Assembly: GCA_002348005.1 (NCBI GenBank)
Contig: DDYQ01000111.1
Span: forward strand, 19,225 to 30,133
Direction: 5' to 3'
DNA: 10,909 nt
From: Desulfobacteraceae bacterium UBA2230
GTDB taxonomy: Bacteria; Desulfobacterota; Desulfobacteria; Desulfobacterales; Desulfosarcinaceae
Shown: positions 1 through 6,605 of the stretch, in pieces
Layout: every line of letters starts with the position of its first letter
How positions within the stretch are numbered: the first letter of the stretch is position 1
Notes under the pieces: generated by a model
Databases searched by the model: none
What the model was told of the DNA's origin: nothing
Seen by the model: the letters and a program-made list of their open reading frames with translations, nothing else
Translations under genes and position numbers: made by a program

Positions 1-104
1 CCCTGCACTGGGATCTGGTCAACACAGAGAATAAGCGGGTCACCGCCTGCCTGAAAGGCGGCCGGCGGCAGGTGATCTACGAGAACGGTCTGTTTGGATA
101 CTGA
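1..104 (+). CDS. 3' end of an unidentified protein (partial)
   Basis: An open frame enters from the left edge and stops at TGA 102-104. It gives 33 residues that end ...VIYENGLFGY. Seen: no internal stop in this frame, and protein-like composition with hydrophobic and charged residues alternating, as in a closing beta-strand. I do not recognise the family. The ending faintly recalls the last strands of amidohydrolase-type proteins, but 33 residues cannot support that. The gene converges on the receiver gene at 156-515, with 51 bases between the two stops and no intrinsic terminator visible there. It is called as coding because the frame is clean up to the stop and no competing gene covers it. 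Confidence 0.5.
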   Translation, partial: LHWDLVNTENKRVTACLKGGRRQVIYENGLFGY

Positions 105-155
105 TGCCGCTGCGGGCGCTTTGAACGGAAGCGTGGGAGGATCCGGAAGAGCGAT

Positions 156-515
156 TCAGGAGGCCGGATGGGTCTGGGCCAGCGATCGGGCCTTCTCGAT
201 CAGCATGTGTATGGCAAACGGCTTGTACAAAACCTCGTCAAAGTCGCCGTTCTGCAGGAGCCAGGGGGTTCCTGAAACGCCGATCACCGGCGTCTTGCGC
301 CGTTCGGAAAGTCGAATGTGGTTCACGACGCTGTGGCCGTCCCGACCGGGCATGCGCACATCGGTGATCACCAGATCATATGCGCCCGACTCGAACTTGG
401 CGATTCCCCCCAAGGCATTCTCAGCCGTCTCGACTGCAAAATCGACACGGCTCAGGGCCTGCGTCAGCATGTCGCGAATCATCTGCTCATCGTCAATGAC
501 GAGGACCGAATACAT
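156..515 (-). CDS. Stand-alone CheY-like response regulator receiver
   Basis: This is a single-domain receiver of 119 residues with no output domain. It would accept a phosphoryl group from a histidine kinase and act through protein contacts. Seen: the acidic pair D8-D9 in VLVIDDE, the phospho-acceptor D52 in ITDVRMPG, the switch residue S81 in GVSGT and the conserved K98 in LYKPF. All catalytic positions of the family are therefore present. The start is ATG at 513-515, preceded by GAGAGGG with a 6-base gap. A GTG 15 bases upstream would add MRGFW, but it has no better ribosome site and the family normally begins just before the VLVIDD strand. No kinase lies nearby, so the partner is unknown. 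The gene ends 51 bases from the convergent gene at the left edge. Confidence 0.9.
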   Translation of the reverse strand: MYSVLVIDDEQMIRDMLTQALSRVDFAVETAENALGGIAKFESGAYDLVITDVRMPGRDGHSVVNHIRLSERRKTPVIGVSGTPWLLQNGDFDEVLYKPFAIHMLIEKARSLAQTHPAS

Positions 516-555
516 CCAGAACCCTCTCACCTCATGAATAGAAGGGTGTCAATAC

Positions 556-583
556 ACTATCTTGTGGTCGAGAATGCTGTCAA
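556..583 (-). promoter_or_regulatory. Candidate sigma-70 promoter of the receiver gene
   Basis: On the minus strand there is a perfect TTGACA (578-583). After a 16-base spacer comes GATAGT (556-561), which matches TATAAT at 4 of 6 positions. Transcription would start near 549, giving a leader of about 34 bases that contains the GAGAGGG ribosome site of the receiver gene. The -10 is weak, so this is a candidate only. Confidence 0.35.
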
Positions 584-701
584 GCACAATACAGTGAGTT
601 TTGGCGTTACCGGCCATCCTGTAAGAGCAGTAGTTCCATTCGGAAGAGAATTGCACCGTCCTATGAAAGGCGTTGCGGGTTGTCAATGCGAACGGCCGGG
701 A

Positions 702-733
702 GGAATCGGGGTTTCCCGTCATTCCGGTGACGG
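702..733. repeat. Overlapping stem-loops (REP-like)
   Basis: GGAATCGGG (702-710) can pair with CCCG (715-718) plus ATTCC (721-725) around a GTTT loop, leaving a 2-base bulge. CCGTCA (716-721) can instead pair perfectly with TGACGG (728-733) around a 6-base loop. The two folds share bases 716-725 and exclude each other. The GTCATTCC core resembles that of common intergenic palindromic repeats, but only one copy is visible here. Confidence 0.35.
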
Positions 734-984
734 TGTCGGATAAATGGTGAGAATGCTTAGGATTTCATCCCAGAAGGCAGCCGGGATACACAGTTGCGCC
801 CCGAGGGGATTCAATTGGGAAAATGATGGCTTAAGGTCGTTTTAAACATTTTCTACACAGCCCCGCACAGGGGTCGTTCTGCAGCTTTTGCGTTTTTTCG
901 CCGGAATGCTGTTGTGGCTCCAAGCTGGCGGGCAACTGACCCGTTCACGGCAGAGATGGCTCACAGCCGGTGGGGTGCGGTAGG

Positions 985-1482
985 CTAAACTTTATATTTT
1001 CCGAAATCCTCGGGAGAGAGCTTTTCCAGATACTCCGCCCACTTCTTGCCCTCTTCGCTTTTGTCCAGCACTTCTATCTCGCCTTCGTTGCGTTTGGATT
1101 TCTGGATCACCTTGTCATCCACATAGATGGGTGCCTGAAAACGCAGGGCGATGGCGATGGCGTCGCTGGGACGCGCATCCATCGTGAAGTTCTGGTCCTG
1201 GCTGTTGAAGTGAATCAGGGCAAAGAAGGTATTGTCCCTCAGGTCGCACACTTCCACTTTGACGACGGAGACTTTCAGAAACTGCGAAAAGTTTTTGAAC
1301 AAATCATGGGTCATCGGACGCTCGAATTCGATATTCTGCAACGCGGAAGCGATGGCAGTGGCTTCGAGCAAACCGATCCAGATCGGAATCGCCTGTTCAC
1401 CTTCTTCGGTTTTTAGGATGATGATGGGTGTATTGGAGGCGGGGTCGATGGTCAGTCCCGCGATGTTCGCTTTATGCAGCAT
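985..1482 (-). CDS. Bifunctional nuclease family protein (DUF151)
   Basis: A 165-residue protein of the DUF151/bifunctional nuclease family, named for plant proteins with DNase and RNase activity. The role of bacterial members is poorly defined. Seen: the family motif IPIWIG..EA.AI..AL (about residues 32-48), RPMTHDL (55-61), and DARPSDAIAIALR (102-114) followed by APIYVDD. A lysine/glutamate-rich tail (about 128-165) is probably helical. The start is ATG at 1480-1482, because AAGGAG lies 9 bases upstream on the minus strand; the in-frame ATG 21 bases further upstream has no such site. The gene overlaps the end of miaB by 11 bases, so its ribosome site lies inside miaB and translation is probably coupled. 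The family assignment is confident, but the biochemical activity is not shown by sequence alone. Confidence 0.9.
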   Translation of the reverse strand: MLHKANIAGLTIDPASNTPIIILKTEEGEQAIPIWIGLLEATAIASALQNIEFERPMTHDLFKNFSQFLKVSVVKVEVCDLRDNTFFALIHFNSQDQNFTMDARPSDAIAIALRFQAPIYVDDKVIQKSKRNEGEIEVLDKSEEGKKWAEYLEKLSPEDFGKYKV

Positions 1483-2890
1483 ACCCGTGATCTCCTTTCT
1501 CACAAACCCGGATGGCGGCGGGGGTTTGAGCGATACGTCCCCACAGACAGTGCGGCAACGCTTTTTCTATCATGATATCCATCATCCGGCCTGTCAACCG
1601 CTGACGCTCCGAATTCATCTCCTCGCCCGAATCGAAATGGACGATGCAATTCGCCGTTGTCCGTCCGGACCACTGCAGCGCTTCGGCCGGCACTTCCGCT
1701 CTCGAGGCCTGGGACTTGCCGGGTCCGTCCACCAGGACGCGCTGAACCGTTCCCACCAGAGATTGATGTTTGTTCAGGGTCGCGGCGGCCTGGAGTTCCA
1801 GAACCCTGTTCAACCGGTGCTTCTTGATCGTTTCGGTGACTTTGCCATCGAAACGAACGGCCGGTGCGTTGGGCCGGTCCGAATACGCGAATGCAAACAA
1901 CCCGTCGAATCCGACCGTCTGGATAAGATCGAGCGTCGCCTCGAAATCGCTCTCGGTTTCACCGGGAAAGCCGACGATGATATCGGAGGTGATGGCGATA
2001 TCCGGACACGAGGCTCTTAGACGCTCCACTTTGTCCAGATACTGCTCCCGCGTGTAGCGGCGGTTCATGCGTTTCAAAACCGCATTGGAACCCGATTGCA
2101 CCGGCAGGTGGATATGGCGGCACAATTTTTCCAGCCGCCCGAAGGCTTGCATCAGGTCCAGCGAAAGATCTTTGGGATGACTGGTGGTAAAGCGGATGCG
2201 CTCCAGCCCGTCGATCGAATTCACCTGATGAAGCAACTCCGCAAATGTGCCGAGTCCTTCTTTGAGGCCGTAGCTGTTGACGTTCTGCCCCAGCAAGGTC
2301 ACTTCCAGGACCCCGCGGCCGACCAGATGGCGGACCTCCTGAACGATGTCCGGCAAAGGCCGGCTGGTCTCCCGACCGCGGACGTAGGGCACCACGCAGT
2401 AAGTGCAGTAGTTATCGCAACCGCGCATAATCGTCACAAATGCGCTGACCTCCGACGGGGGGCAATGCCCCGGGACGAAATCGTCCGAAGCGATGGCGTC
2501 GGTCATGTGCACGTCCACCAACCGACAGCGGGTGCGCTGAATTCTCGCGATCAAGCGGGGCAGCCGCGCGATCGCCTGTGTTCCGAACACCAGATCGATG
2601 AACGGCATCCGTCCGAGAATGCGCTCGCCCTCCTGCTGGGCCACGCACCCGCCGATGGCGATGATCAGTCCGGGCTTGTGCCGCTTGAGCGGCGCCAGAC
2701 GGCCGAGAAAGCTGAAGGCCTTCTGCTCGGCCTTTTCCCGTATGGAGCAGGTGTTGAGAATGATCAGATCGGCCTGGGCCGGATCTTCGGTGATCGTGTA
2801 TCCAAGAGGCGCCAGCCGACTGCGGATCTGTCCGGAATCGTAAACATTCATCTGGCATCCCATGGTTTGAATAAATAGATGAAGTGACAT
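1472..2890 (-). CDS. miaB: MiaB, tRNA-2-methylthio-N6-dimethylallyladenosine synthase
   Basis: This radical SAM methylthiotransferase converts i6A37 to ms2i6A37 in tRNAs that read UNN codons. It has 472 residues, slightly longer than typical MiaB. Seen: an N-terminal UPF0004 domain with the auxiliary-cluster cysteines C12 (MGCQMN), C48 (NTCSIREKA) and C82 (GGCVAQQEG); the radical SAM triad C158/C162/C165 in GCDNYCTYC followed by VPYVRGRE; and a C-terminal TRAM domain (about 375-440) ending in ALPHCLWG. Those motifs separate MiaB from RimO and MtaB, although subfamily assignment by eye is not absolute. About 20 residues after the usual TRAM end (IAQTPAAIRVCEK...) run into the downstream gene. 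The ATG at 2888-2890 lies 5 bases after the stop of the DUF4911-like gene and has no clear Shine-Dalgarno, which suggests coupled translation. Confidence 0.93.
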   Translation of the reverse strand: MSLHLFIQTMGCQMNVYDSGQIRSRLAPLGYTITEDPAQADLIILNTCSIREKAEQKAFSFLGRLAPLKRHKPGLIIAIGGCVAQQEGERILGRMPFIDLVFGTQAIARLPRLIARIQRTRCRLVDVHMTDAIASDDFVPGHCPPSEVSAFVTIMRGCDNYCTYCVVPYVRGRETSRPLPDIVQEVRHLVGRGVLEVTLLGQNVNSYGLKEGLGTFAELLHQVNSIDGLERIRFTTSHPKDLSLDLMQAFGRLEKLCRHIHLPVQSGSNAVLKRMNRRYTREQYLDKVERLRASCPDIAITSDIIVGFPGETESDFEATLDLIQTVGFDGLFAFAYSDRPNAPAVRFDGKVTETIKKHRLNRVLELQAAATLNKHQSLVGTVQRVLVDGPGKSQASRAEVPAEALQWSGRTTANCIVHFDSGEEMNSERQRLTGRMMDIMIEKALPHCLWGRIAQTPAAIRVCEKGDHGYAA

Positions 2891-2895
2891 GGTGA

Positions 2896-3129
2896 TTAGT
2901 GGTTGGGGGTTGCAGGATCGCCGGCTTCCATCAGGATCGTTTCGGCAAGATCGGCCATGATCCGCAGCGCCAGCTTCTCGCCACCGGGAGCCACCGACAG
3001 GACGACCCGGCCCGCTTCACGGTCCACGGTGGTAAGAACGGCCAGTCCGTCATACCCCTCGAAGATGTATCTGATGAAGCTGATTCGACTCCGTTCGACA
3101 CGAAAATATAATTTGCTCGTCGTTTGCAT
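2896..3129 (-). CDS. Small DUF4911-like protein
   Basis: A 77-residue protein, probably cytoplasmic, with no signal peptide or membrane segment. Seen: a basic start (YFRVERSRISFIRYIFEGY), then GLAVLTTVDREAG, a hydrophobic strand VVLSVAPG, and a C-terminal helix ending in AETILMEAG. From memory this pattern fits DUF4911, a short family found in Desulfobacterota next to tRNA methylthiotransferase genes; no search was possible. Its function is unknown. It is the first gene of the DUF4911-miaB-DUF151 operon, with only 5 bases before miaB. The ATG (3127-3129) is the only reasonable start but has no Shine-Dalgarno upstream. Its position suggests a role linked to MiaB or simply co-expression; neither is shown by sequence. 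Confidence 0.7.
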   Translation of the reverse strand: MQTTSKLYFRVERSRISFIRYIFEGYDGLAVLTTVDREAGRVVLSVAPGGEKLALRIMADLAETILMEAGDPATPNH

Positions 3130-3140
3130 GAAAGTGTTTG

Positions 3141-3168
3141 TTTACAACTGAAACACGGTCCGACACAA
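3141..3168 (-). promoter_or_regulatory. Weak candidate promoter, DUF4911-miaB-DUF151 operon
   Basis: On the minus strand, TTGTGT (3163-3168) and TGTAAA (3141-3146) lie 16 bases apart. They match the consensus at 3 and 4 of 6 positions. The predicted start of transcription falls only a few bases before the ATG at 3129, so the transcript would be almost leaderless. This agrees with the missing Shine-Dalgarno, but the promoter could equally be a chance match. Confidence 0.22.
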
Positions 3169-3196
3169 CCCTTTTTGCAACCGGGCAGAACCCGGA

Positions 3197-3224
3197 TTGC
3201 CCTTGTTACGCTGTTCGATATAGG
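3197..3224 (+). promoter_or_regulatory. Weak candidate recJ promoter
   Basis: TTGCCC (3197-3202) and TATAGG (3219-3224) are separated by 16 bases, each matching consensus at 4 of 6 positions. Transcription would begin near 3231, only about 7 bases before the ATG at 3238. It lies within the 108 bases shared with the divergent operon. The match is weak. Confidence 0.28.
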
Positions 3225-3237
3225 GTATGGCGCTCGC

Positions 3238-4944
3238 ATGCAGATGGAATGGAATATTTTGCAGCCCGATACCGCATGCGTCGAAATGCTCCGCTCTGAC
3301 CTGAATCTTCATTTTATTACCGCCATTGTGCTGGCCAACCGCCGTATCACCTCACCCAGAACAGCGGGTGAGTTCATGCATCCCACCCTGGATGCGCTGC
3401 CGTCTCCGGACACACTGGACGGCATGCAGCGGGCCGTGGAACGAACCTGTACGGCGATACGGAAACAGCAAAAAATTCTGATCATCGGCGACTACGATGT
3501 GGACGGCGTCACGGCCGCGGCGGTCCTGTTCCAGTTCCTGAAAGCGGCGGGCGCAGATGTCACCTGTCACCTGCCCCACCGCATCACGGAAGGGTACGGC
3601 TTCCACCCTGCCCAGGTCTCGCAGATGGCCGTCCCCCGGGGGATCGGGCTTATCATCACCGTTGATTGCGGTATTGGAAGCAGGGACGCCGTAGCAGCTG
3701 CCAAACGTTTCGACATCGATGTAATTGTGACCGATCACCACAATATCGGCCCAACCCTGCCCGATGCGTGTGCAATTCTCAATCCCAGGATAAGCGGGCC
3801 TTCCGGGCCATTGTTTCATCTGGCGGGTGTGGGGGTCGCTTTTTATCTGGCCATCGCACTGCGCGCCGCCCTTAGGGCCTGCGGATGGTGGCGGAAGCGC
3901 CCCGAACCCAATCTGAAAGCACTGTGCGATCTGGTTGCACTGGGAACGGTAGCGGATATTGTTCCCCTGATGGGCGCCAACCGCATACTGACCAAAACCG
4001 GTCTGGACCAGATCAACCTCCTGGCACGACCCGGCCTCAAGGCGCTGCTGGCCGCCAACGGCCTGCCGCCCCAGCCGATCGGCTCGGACGACATCGCCTT
4101 CCGTCTGGCGCCGCGCCTCAATGCGGCCGGCCGCATGGCGCACGCCGGTTTGGCGTTTGAACTGCTGTGCGCCACGACAGCCGATGATGCCCGGAAACTG
4201 GCCGAAACCTTGAACGTGCTGAACCAGCGGCGGCAGCAAATCGACCACCAGATCTACTCTGAGATTGTCGATCGCCTCGAAAGCCGCCCCGACCTTTTAA
4301 CGCGCAAGTCGCTCGTCCTGGCTGGCGCCGGATGGCATCAGGGCGTGCTCGGAATCGTGGCCGCCAAACTGGCCGCGCGCTATTATCGGCCGGTGATCCT
4401 GATCTGCACCCAGGGAGATGTGGGCAAGGGTTCGGGGCGCAGTGTCCCCGGTGCCGACCTGTACACGGCGCTTAGCCGATGCGCGCCCCTGCTGACCGCT
4501 TTTGGTGGCCACCGCCTGGCGGCAGGGCTGACCATCCCGACCGCCAATATCGAAAAACTCAGGAGTTCTTTCGATGCGGCCGTATCCGAGGCATTGCCGC
4601 CGGAACCGCTGCAACCCCAACTGACAATTGATTGCGAGGTACGCTTCGATCAGATCACGCCAGAATTGCTGAACGAGTTGGAGCGTCTGGAACCCTTCGG
4701 CGCCGAAAATCCGGCGCCGCTTTTCATGGCGCGCGACGTGCATGTTTCCACGGCCTGCATCGTCGGGCAGCGCCACCGCCGCATGGCCCTGTGCCAGGCC
4801 GATCATTGCCGTATGGTAGGGGCTATTCAGTTCAATCTGGACCCGGAGGCTCCGCGCGCCGCATTTTTCGAGCGAATGGCCTTTCGCCTGCAGTGGAATC
4901 GGTACCGGGGCGCCAGAGAGATACAAATCGTCGTGGAAGCTTAG
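3238..4944 (+). CDS. recJ: RecJ single-stranded-DNA-specific exonuclease
   Basis: This 5'-to-3' single-strand DNA exonuclease acts in recombination and repair. It has 568 residues, close to E. coli RecJ (577). Seen, from the chosen start: DHH motif I GDYDVDG (D85, D87, D89), motif II TVDCGIG (D143), motif III VTDHH (D166, H167, H168), GVGVAF (about 197-202), and D240 in GTVADIVP. The DHHA1 half carries GKGSGRS and GGHRLAAG (423-430), and an OB-like C-terminal domain ends near REIQIVVEA. All metal-binding motifs are intact. The start is uncertain. The frame is open back to an ATG at 3124, but that would overlap the divergent gene, and those residues are not family-like. ATG 3238 or 3244 (MEWNILQPD) fit best; neither has a well-spaced Shine-Dalgarno (AGGG is 12 bases before 3238). 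A terminator follows directly. Confidence 0.94.
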   Translation: MQMEWNILQPDTACVEMLRSDLNLHFITAIVLANRRITSPRTAGEFMHPTLDALPSPDTLDGMQRAVERTCTAIRKQQKILIIGDYDVDGVTAAAVLFQFLKAAGADVTCHLPHRITEGYGFHPAQVSQMAVPRGIGLIITVDCGIGSRDAVAAAKRFDIDVIVTDHHNIGPTLPDACAILNPRISGPSGPLFHLAGVGVAFYLAIALRAALRACGWWRKRPEPNLKALCDLVALGTVADIVPLMGANRILTKTGLDQINLLARPGLKALLAANGLPPQPIGSDDIAFRLAPRLNAAGRMAHAGLAFELLCATTADDARKLAETLNVLNQRRQQIDHQIYSEIVDRLESRPDLLTRKSLVLAGAGWHQGVLGIVAAKLAARYYRPVILICTQGDVGKGSGRSVPGADLYTALSRCAPLLTAFGGHRLAAGLTIPTANIEKLRSSFDAAVSEALPPEPLQPQLTIDCEVRFDQITPELLNELERLEPFGAENPAPLFMARDVHVSTACIVGQRHRRMALCQADHCRMVGAIQFNLDPEAPRAAFFERMAFRLQWNRYRGAREIQIVVEA

Positions 4945-4947
4945 TTG

Positions 4948-4983
4948 TGCCCGGTGCCCTTCAGGCGCCGGGCAGCTAATTTT
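4948..4983 (+). terminator. Intrinsic terminator of recJ
   Basis: Four bases after the recJ stop, TGCCCGGTGCC (4948-4958) pairs with GGCGCCGGGCA (4964-4974). This makes an 11-bp GC-rich stem with one G-T pair and a 5-base loop. A short T tract (4980-4983) follows after GCTAA. The T tract is short and set back 5 bases, so termination may be incomplete. Confidence 0.65.
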
Positions 4984-4986
4984 GGC

Positions 4987-5015
4987 TTGCAATAAAGAGC
5001 ACTTCTACTTATGAT
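4987..5015 (+). promoter_or_regulatory. Sigma-70-type promoter of the 5096-6531 unit
   Basis: TTGCAA (4987-4992, 4 of 6) and TATGAT (5010-5015, 5 of 6) have the ideal 17-base spacing. They lie directly after the recJ terminator. Transcription should begin near 5022, leaving a leader of about 74 bases with a strong hairpin (5040-5064) and the AAGGGGAG ribosome site (5077-5084). Confidence 0.6.
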
Positions 5016-5039
5016 CGCTTTTTGTGCATAAACAGAACA

Positions 5040-5064
5040 GCGGCGGCGCAAACATCACCGCCGC
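5040..5064 (+). promoter_or_regulatory. GC-rich leader hairpin
   Basis: GCGGCGG (5040-5046) pairs perfectly with CCGCCGC (5058-5064) around an 11-base loop. It lies in the 5' leader between the promoter and the ribosome site at 5077. There is no T tract after it, so it is not an intrinsic terminator. It could stabilise the mRNA or be a regulatory site. Confidence 0.45.
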
Positions 5065-5095
5065 CCGGGTATTGCCAAGGGGAGATAAGAAACAC

Positions 5096-5524
5096 ATGAG
5101 CAAGGTATTCCGACCCAGCAGCCGCGAGGCAAGTTTGCTCTCCAAAATCGAATCTTCGAAAGAACACGCGCGCCGCCGGACCATCACCGCCACCCGCGAT
5201 CACGTGGATGTCCTGGCCAACGGCATCGCCATGAAACTGGTGGAAGCCAAACTGGTGGAGACCACCGACAAAAACAGCCTGCAGGACCAGATCGCGAAAT
5301 GCCTGGAAACATTGGGACGGGCAGACGATTTCGAGATCGACTACCTGATGGCACCGTATCGCCATGTCGTGCAGAATCCGAATGTGGTCAGTCTTTACGT
5401 CACGGCCTTCGTGCTCGAAAAACTGATTGACCACAAATCGGTCGTCGATATCTACGGATCGGACAGCGATATCTATCTCTGCATCAACGCTCAGGTTTCG
5501 AAAGTCGTGACCGAGCGCGCCTGA
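5096..5524 (+). CDS. Unrecognised 142-residue protein coupled to an MBL hydrolase
   Basis: I do not recognise this family. Seen: 142 residues, no signal peptide, no membrane segment and no clear metal motif. The N-terminal third is basic (about residues 9-34, with HARRRTITATRDH) and likely helical. The middle (35-75) is charged and helical-looking. The C-terminal half (80-140) mixes helix and strand and contains MAPYRHVVQNPNVVSLYVTA and YGSDSDIYLCINAQ, giving an alpha/beta impression. The start is ATG 5096, with AAGGGGAG 11 bases upstream; an in-frame ATG at 5024 lies at the predicted transcription start and has no ribosome site. The stop overlaps the start of the MBL gene (TGATG), so the two are translated together and probably belong to one function. 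It could be a partner or regulatory subunit, but that is inference from position only. Confidence 0.75.
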   Translation: MSKVFRPSSREASLLSKIESSKEHARRRTITATRDHVDVLANGIAMKLVEAKLVETTDKNSLQDQIAKCLETLGRADDFEIDYLMAPYRHVVQNPNVVSLYVTAFVLEKLIDHKSVVDIYGSDSDIYLCINAQVSKVVTERA

Positions 5525-6531
5525 TGCGCCCCACCTTCACCCCCCGACTGATCAACGGACCCTACGATGATCCCGGATTGCTGGTGCCGCTCACCTTTGC
5601 CCGGCGCTCCCTGCTCTTTGACCTGGGCGATCTCGCCGCCCTCAGCTCGGGCGATCTGCTCAAAATCAGCCATATTTTCGTGACCCATACCCACATGGAT
5701 CACTTCATCGGTTTCGATCGCGTGGTTCGTATGTTTCTGGGCCGCTCCAAAAATCTGCATCTTTTCGGCCCACCCGGCATCCTGGCCAATGTTGCCGGCA
5801 AACTAAAGGGCTATACCTGGAACCTGGTCCAGAACTATGAGGAGTTCCTGCGGCTGTCGGTGACCGAAATACACCCCCGACGCGCCATTTCCCGGATCTT
5901 CAACTGCCGGGATGGGTTCAGGCTTTCTACCCGGCACAGCCGAACATTAAACGGTCCGGTCATTCTTCAGGAACCTGCCTTCAGGGTTTGCGCCGCCATG
6001 CTGAATCATCGGATCGCATGCCTGGGGTTCAGCATCGAAGAACAATTCCATGTCAATATCCTCAAATCGCGCCTTGCGGCGCTGCAACTGGCGGTCGGTC
6101 CCTGGATCGCCGAATTCAAGCGGCTGCTGTTCGAGAACGCCGATCCACAAGGCACGTTCGAGATTCCGGCGTCAACATCGAACCCCGTCGCCCGCCGCTT
6201 CCGGCTGGGAGAGCTTGCCGCGCAGGTCACGCGCATTTCCCCCGGCCAGAAGGTGGGCTATATCGCCGATGCCGCCTTCACACCTGAAAACGTACGCCGC
6301 ATGATCGATCTGGTGCGCGGTGCCGACCAGCTCTTCATCGAGGCTGCTTTTCTGCACAGCGAAAAGGATATCGCCGCGTTCAAATCACATCTGACCGCTC
6401 GTCAGGCCGGCTCGATCGCCCGCCAGGCAGGGGTAAAACAGATGACCGTCTTTCATTTCTCGCCTCGCTACACCGGTCAGGCGCACCTGCTCGAACAGGA
6501 AGCGCAGCGCGCCTTCCAGGGGCTGGATTGA
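5524..6531 (+). CDS. Variant RNase Z-like metallo-beta-lactamase hydrolase
   Basis: A 335-residue metallo-beta-lactamase-fold phosphodiesterase-like protein, probably cytoplasmic with two zinc ions. Seen: THTHMDH (H55, H57, D59, H60), a histidine ligand H162 in LNHRIACLGFSIEE as in RNase Z, D249 in GYIADAAF, H289 in SHLTARQAGSIARQAGV, and H311 in FHFSPRY. A VGPWIAEFK segment (191-199) fits the RNase Z exosite GP motif. The opening is unlike standard RNase Z: it reads LINGPYDDPGLLVPL and LLFDLGDL in place of the usual GTG...P and FDCGEGTQ motifs. All zinc ligands are retained, so it should be active. Candidate substrates are tRNA 3' trailers, another RNA, or a small phosphodiester. It overlaps the preceding gene by one base (TGATG), the only start with family-like sequence after it. 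No clear terminator follows. Confidence 0.85.
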   Translation: MRPTFTPRLINGPYDDPGLLVPLTFARRSLLFDLGDLAALSSGDLLKISHIFVTHTHMDHFIGFDRVVRMFLGRSKNLHLFGPPGILANVAGKLKGYTWNLVQNYEEFLRLSVTEIHPRRAISRIFNCRDGFRLSTRHSRTLNGPVILQEPAFRVCAAMLNHRIACLGFSIEEQFHVNILKSRLAALQLAVGPWIAEFKRLLFENADPQGTFEIPASTSNPVARRFRLGELAAQVTRISPGQKVGYIADAAFTPENVRRMIDLVRGADQLFIEAAFLHSEKDIAAFKSHLTARQAGSIARQAGVKQMTVFHFSPRYTGQAHLLEQEAQRAFQGLD

Positions 6532-6605
6532 CAAGCTCCCCCCGGGCAATCGGGTAAAAGCCTCACCCGCTTCATCGAATGCGTAAACCACCGGCCCGAC
6601 GTCGC

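Larger units (their letters stand above)
516..984. other. Intergenic stretch between receiver and DUF151 genes
   Basis: About 470 bases lie upstream of the receiver gene and downstream of the DUF151 gene. No reading frame here has both a ribosome site and protein-like sequence. A plus-strand frame crossing 318-743 is mostly antisense to the receiver gene. The stretch contains the receiver promoter candidate, two overlapping stem-loops at 702-733, and a small CCCC/GGGG hairpin at 861-873 followed by a T-rich run (to about 898). I see no convincing intrinsic terminator for the DUF151 gene, whose stop is at 985. Confidence 0.6.

Noticed and set aside
318..743. Plus-strand frame crossing the receiver gene and the intergenic gap
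   Set aside because: Half is antisense to the receiver gene, there is no ribosome site, and the sequence beyond 530 does not look like protein.
861..898. CCCC/GGGG hairpin followed by a T-rich stretch as a terminator
   Set aside because: The stem is only 4 bp and the T tract is about 20 bases away. It also points along the plus strand, where no gene ends just upstream.
2096..2878. Plus-strand open frame antisense to miaB
   Set aside because: There are no motifs, and it sits opposite all the cluster cysteines of miaB.
3180..3194. CCGGG/CCCGG hairpin between recJ and the DUF4911-like gene
   Set aside because: It is a short stem without a T tract, in a region where no gene ends; probably incidental.
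3124..3237. Upstream extension of recJ from ATG 3124
   Set aside because: It would overlap the divergent gene's start, contains the shared control region, and adds residues unlike RecJ N-termini.
3352..4248. Minus-strand open frame inside recJ
   Set aside because: It is a codon-bias shadow; recJ has its catalytic motifs there.
6551..6569. CGGGT/ACCCG hairpin as a terminator after the MBL gene
   Set aside because: It is only a 5-bp stem with a 9-base loop and no T tract on either strand.
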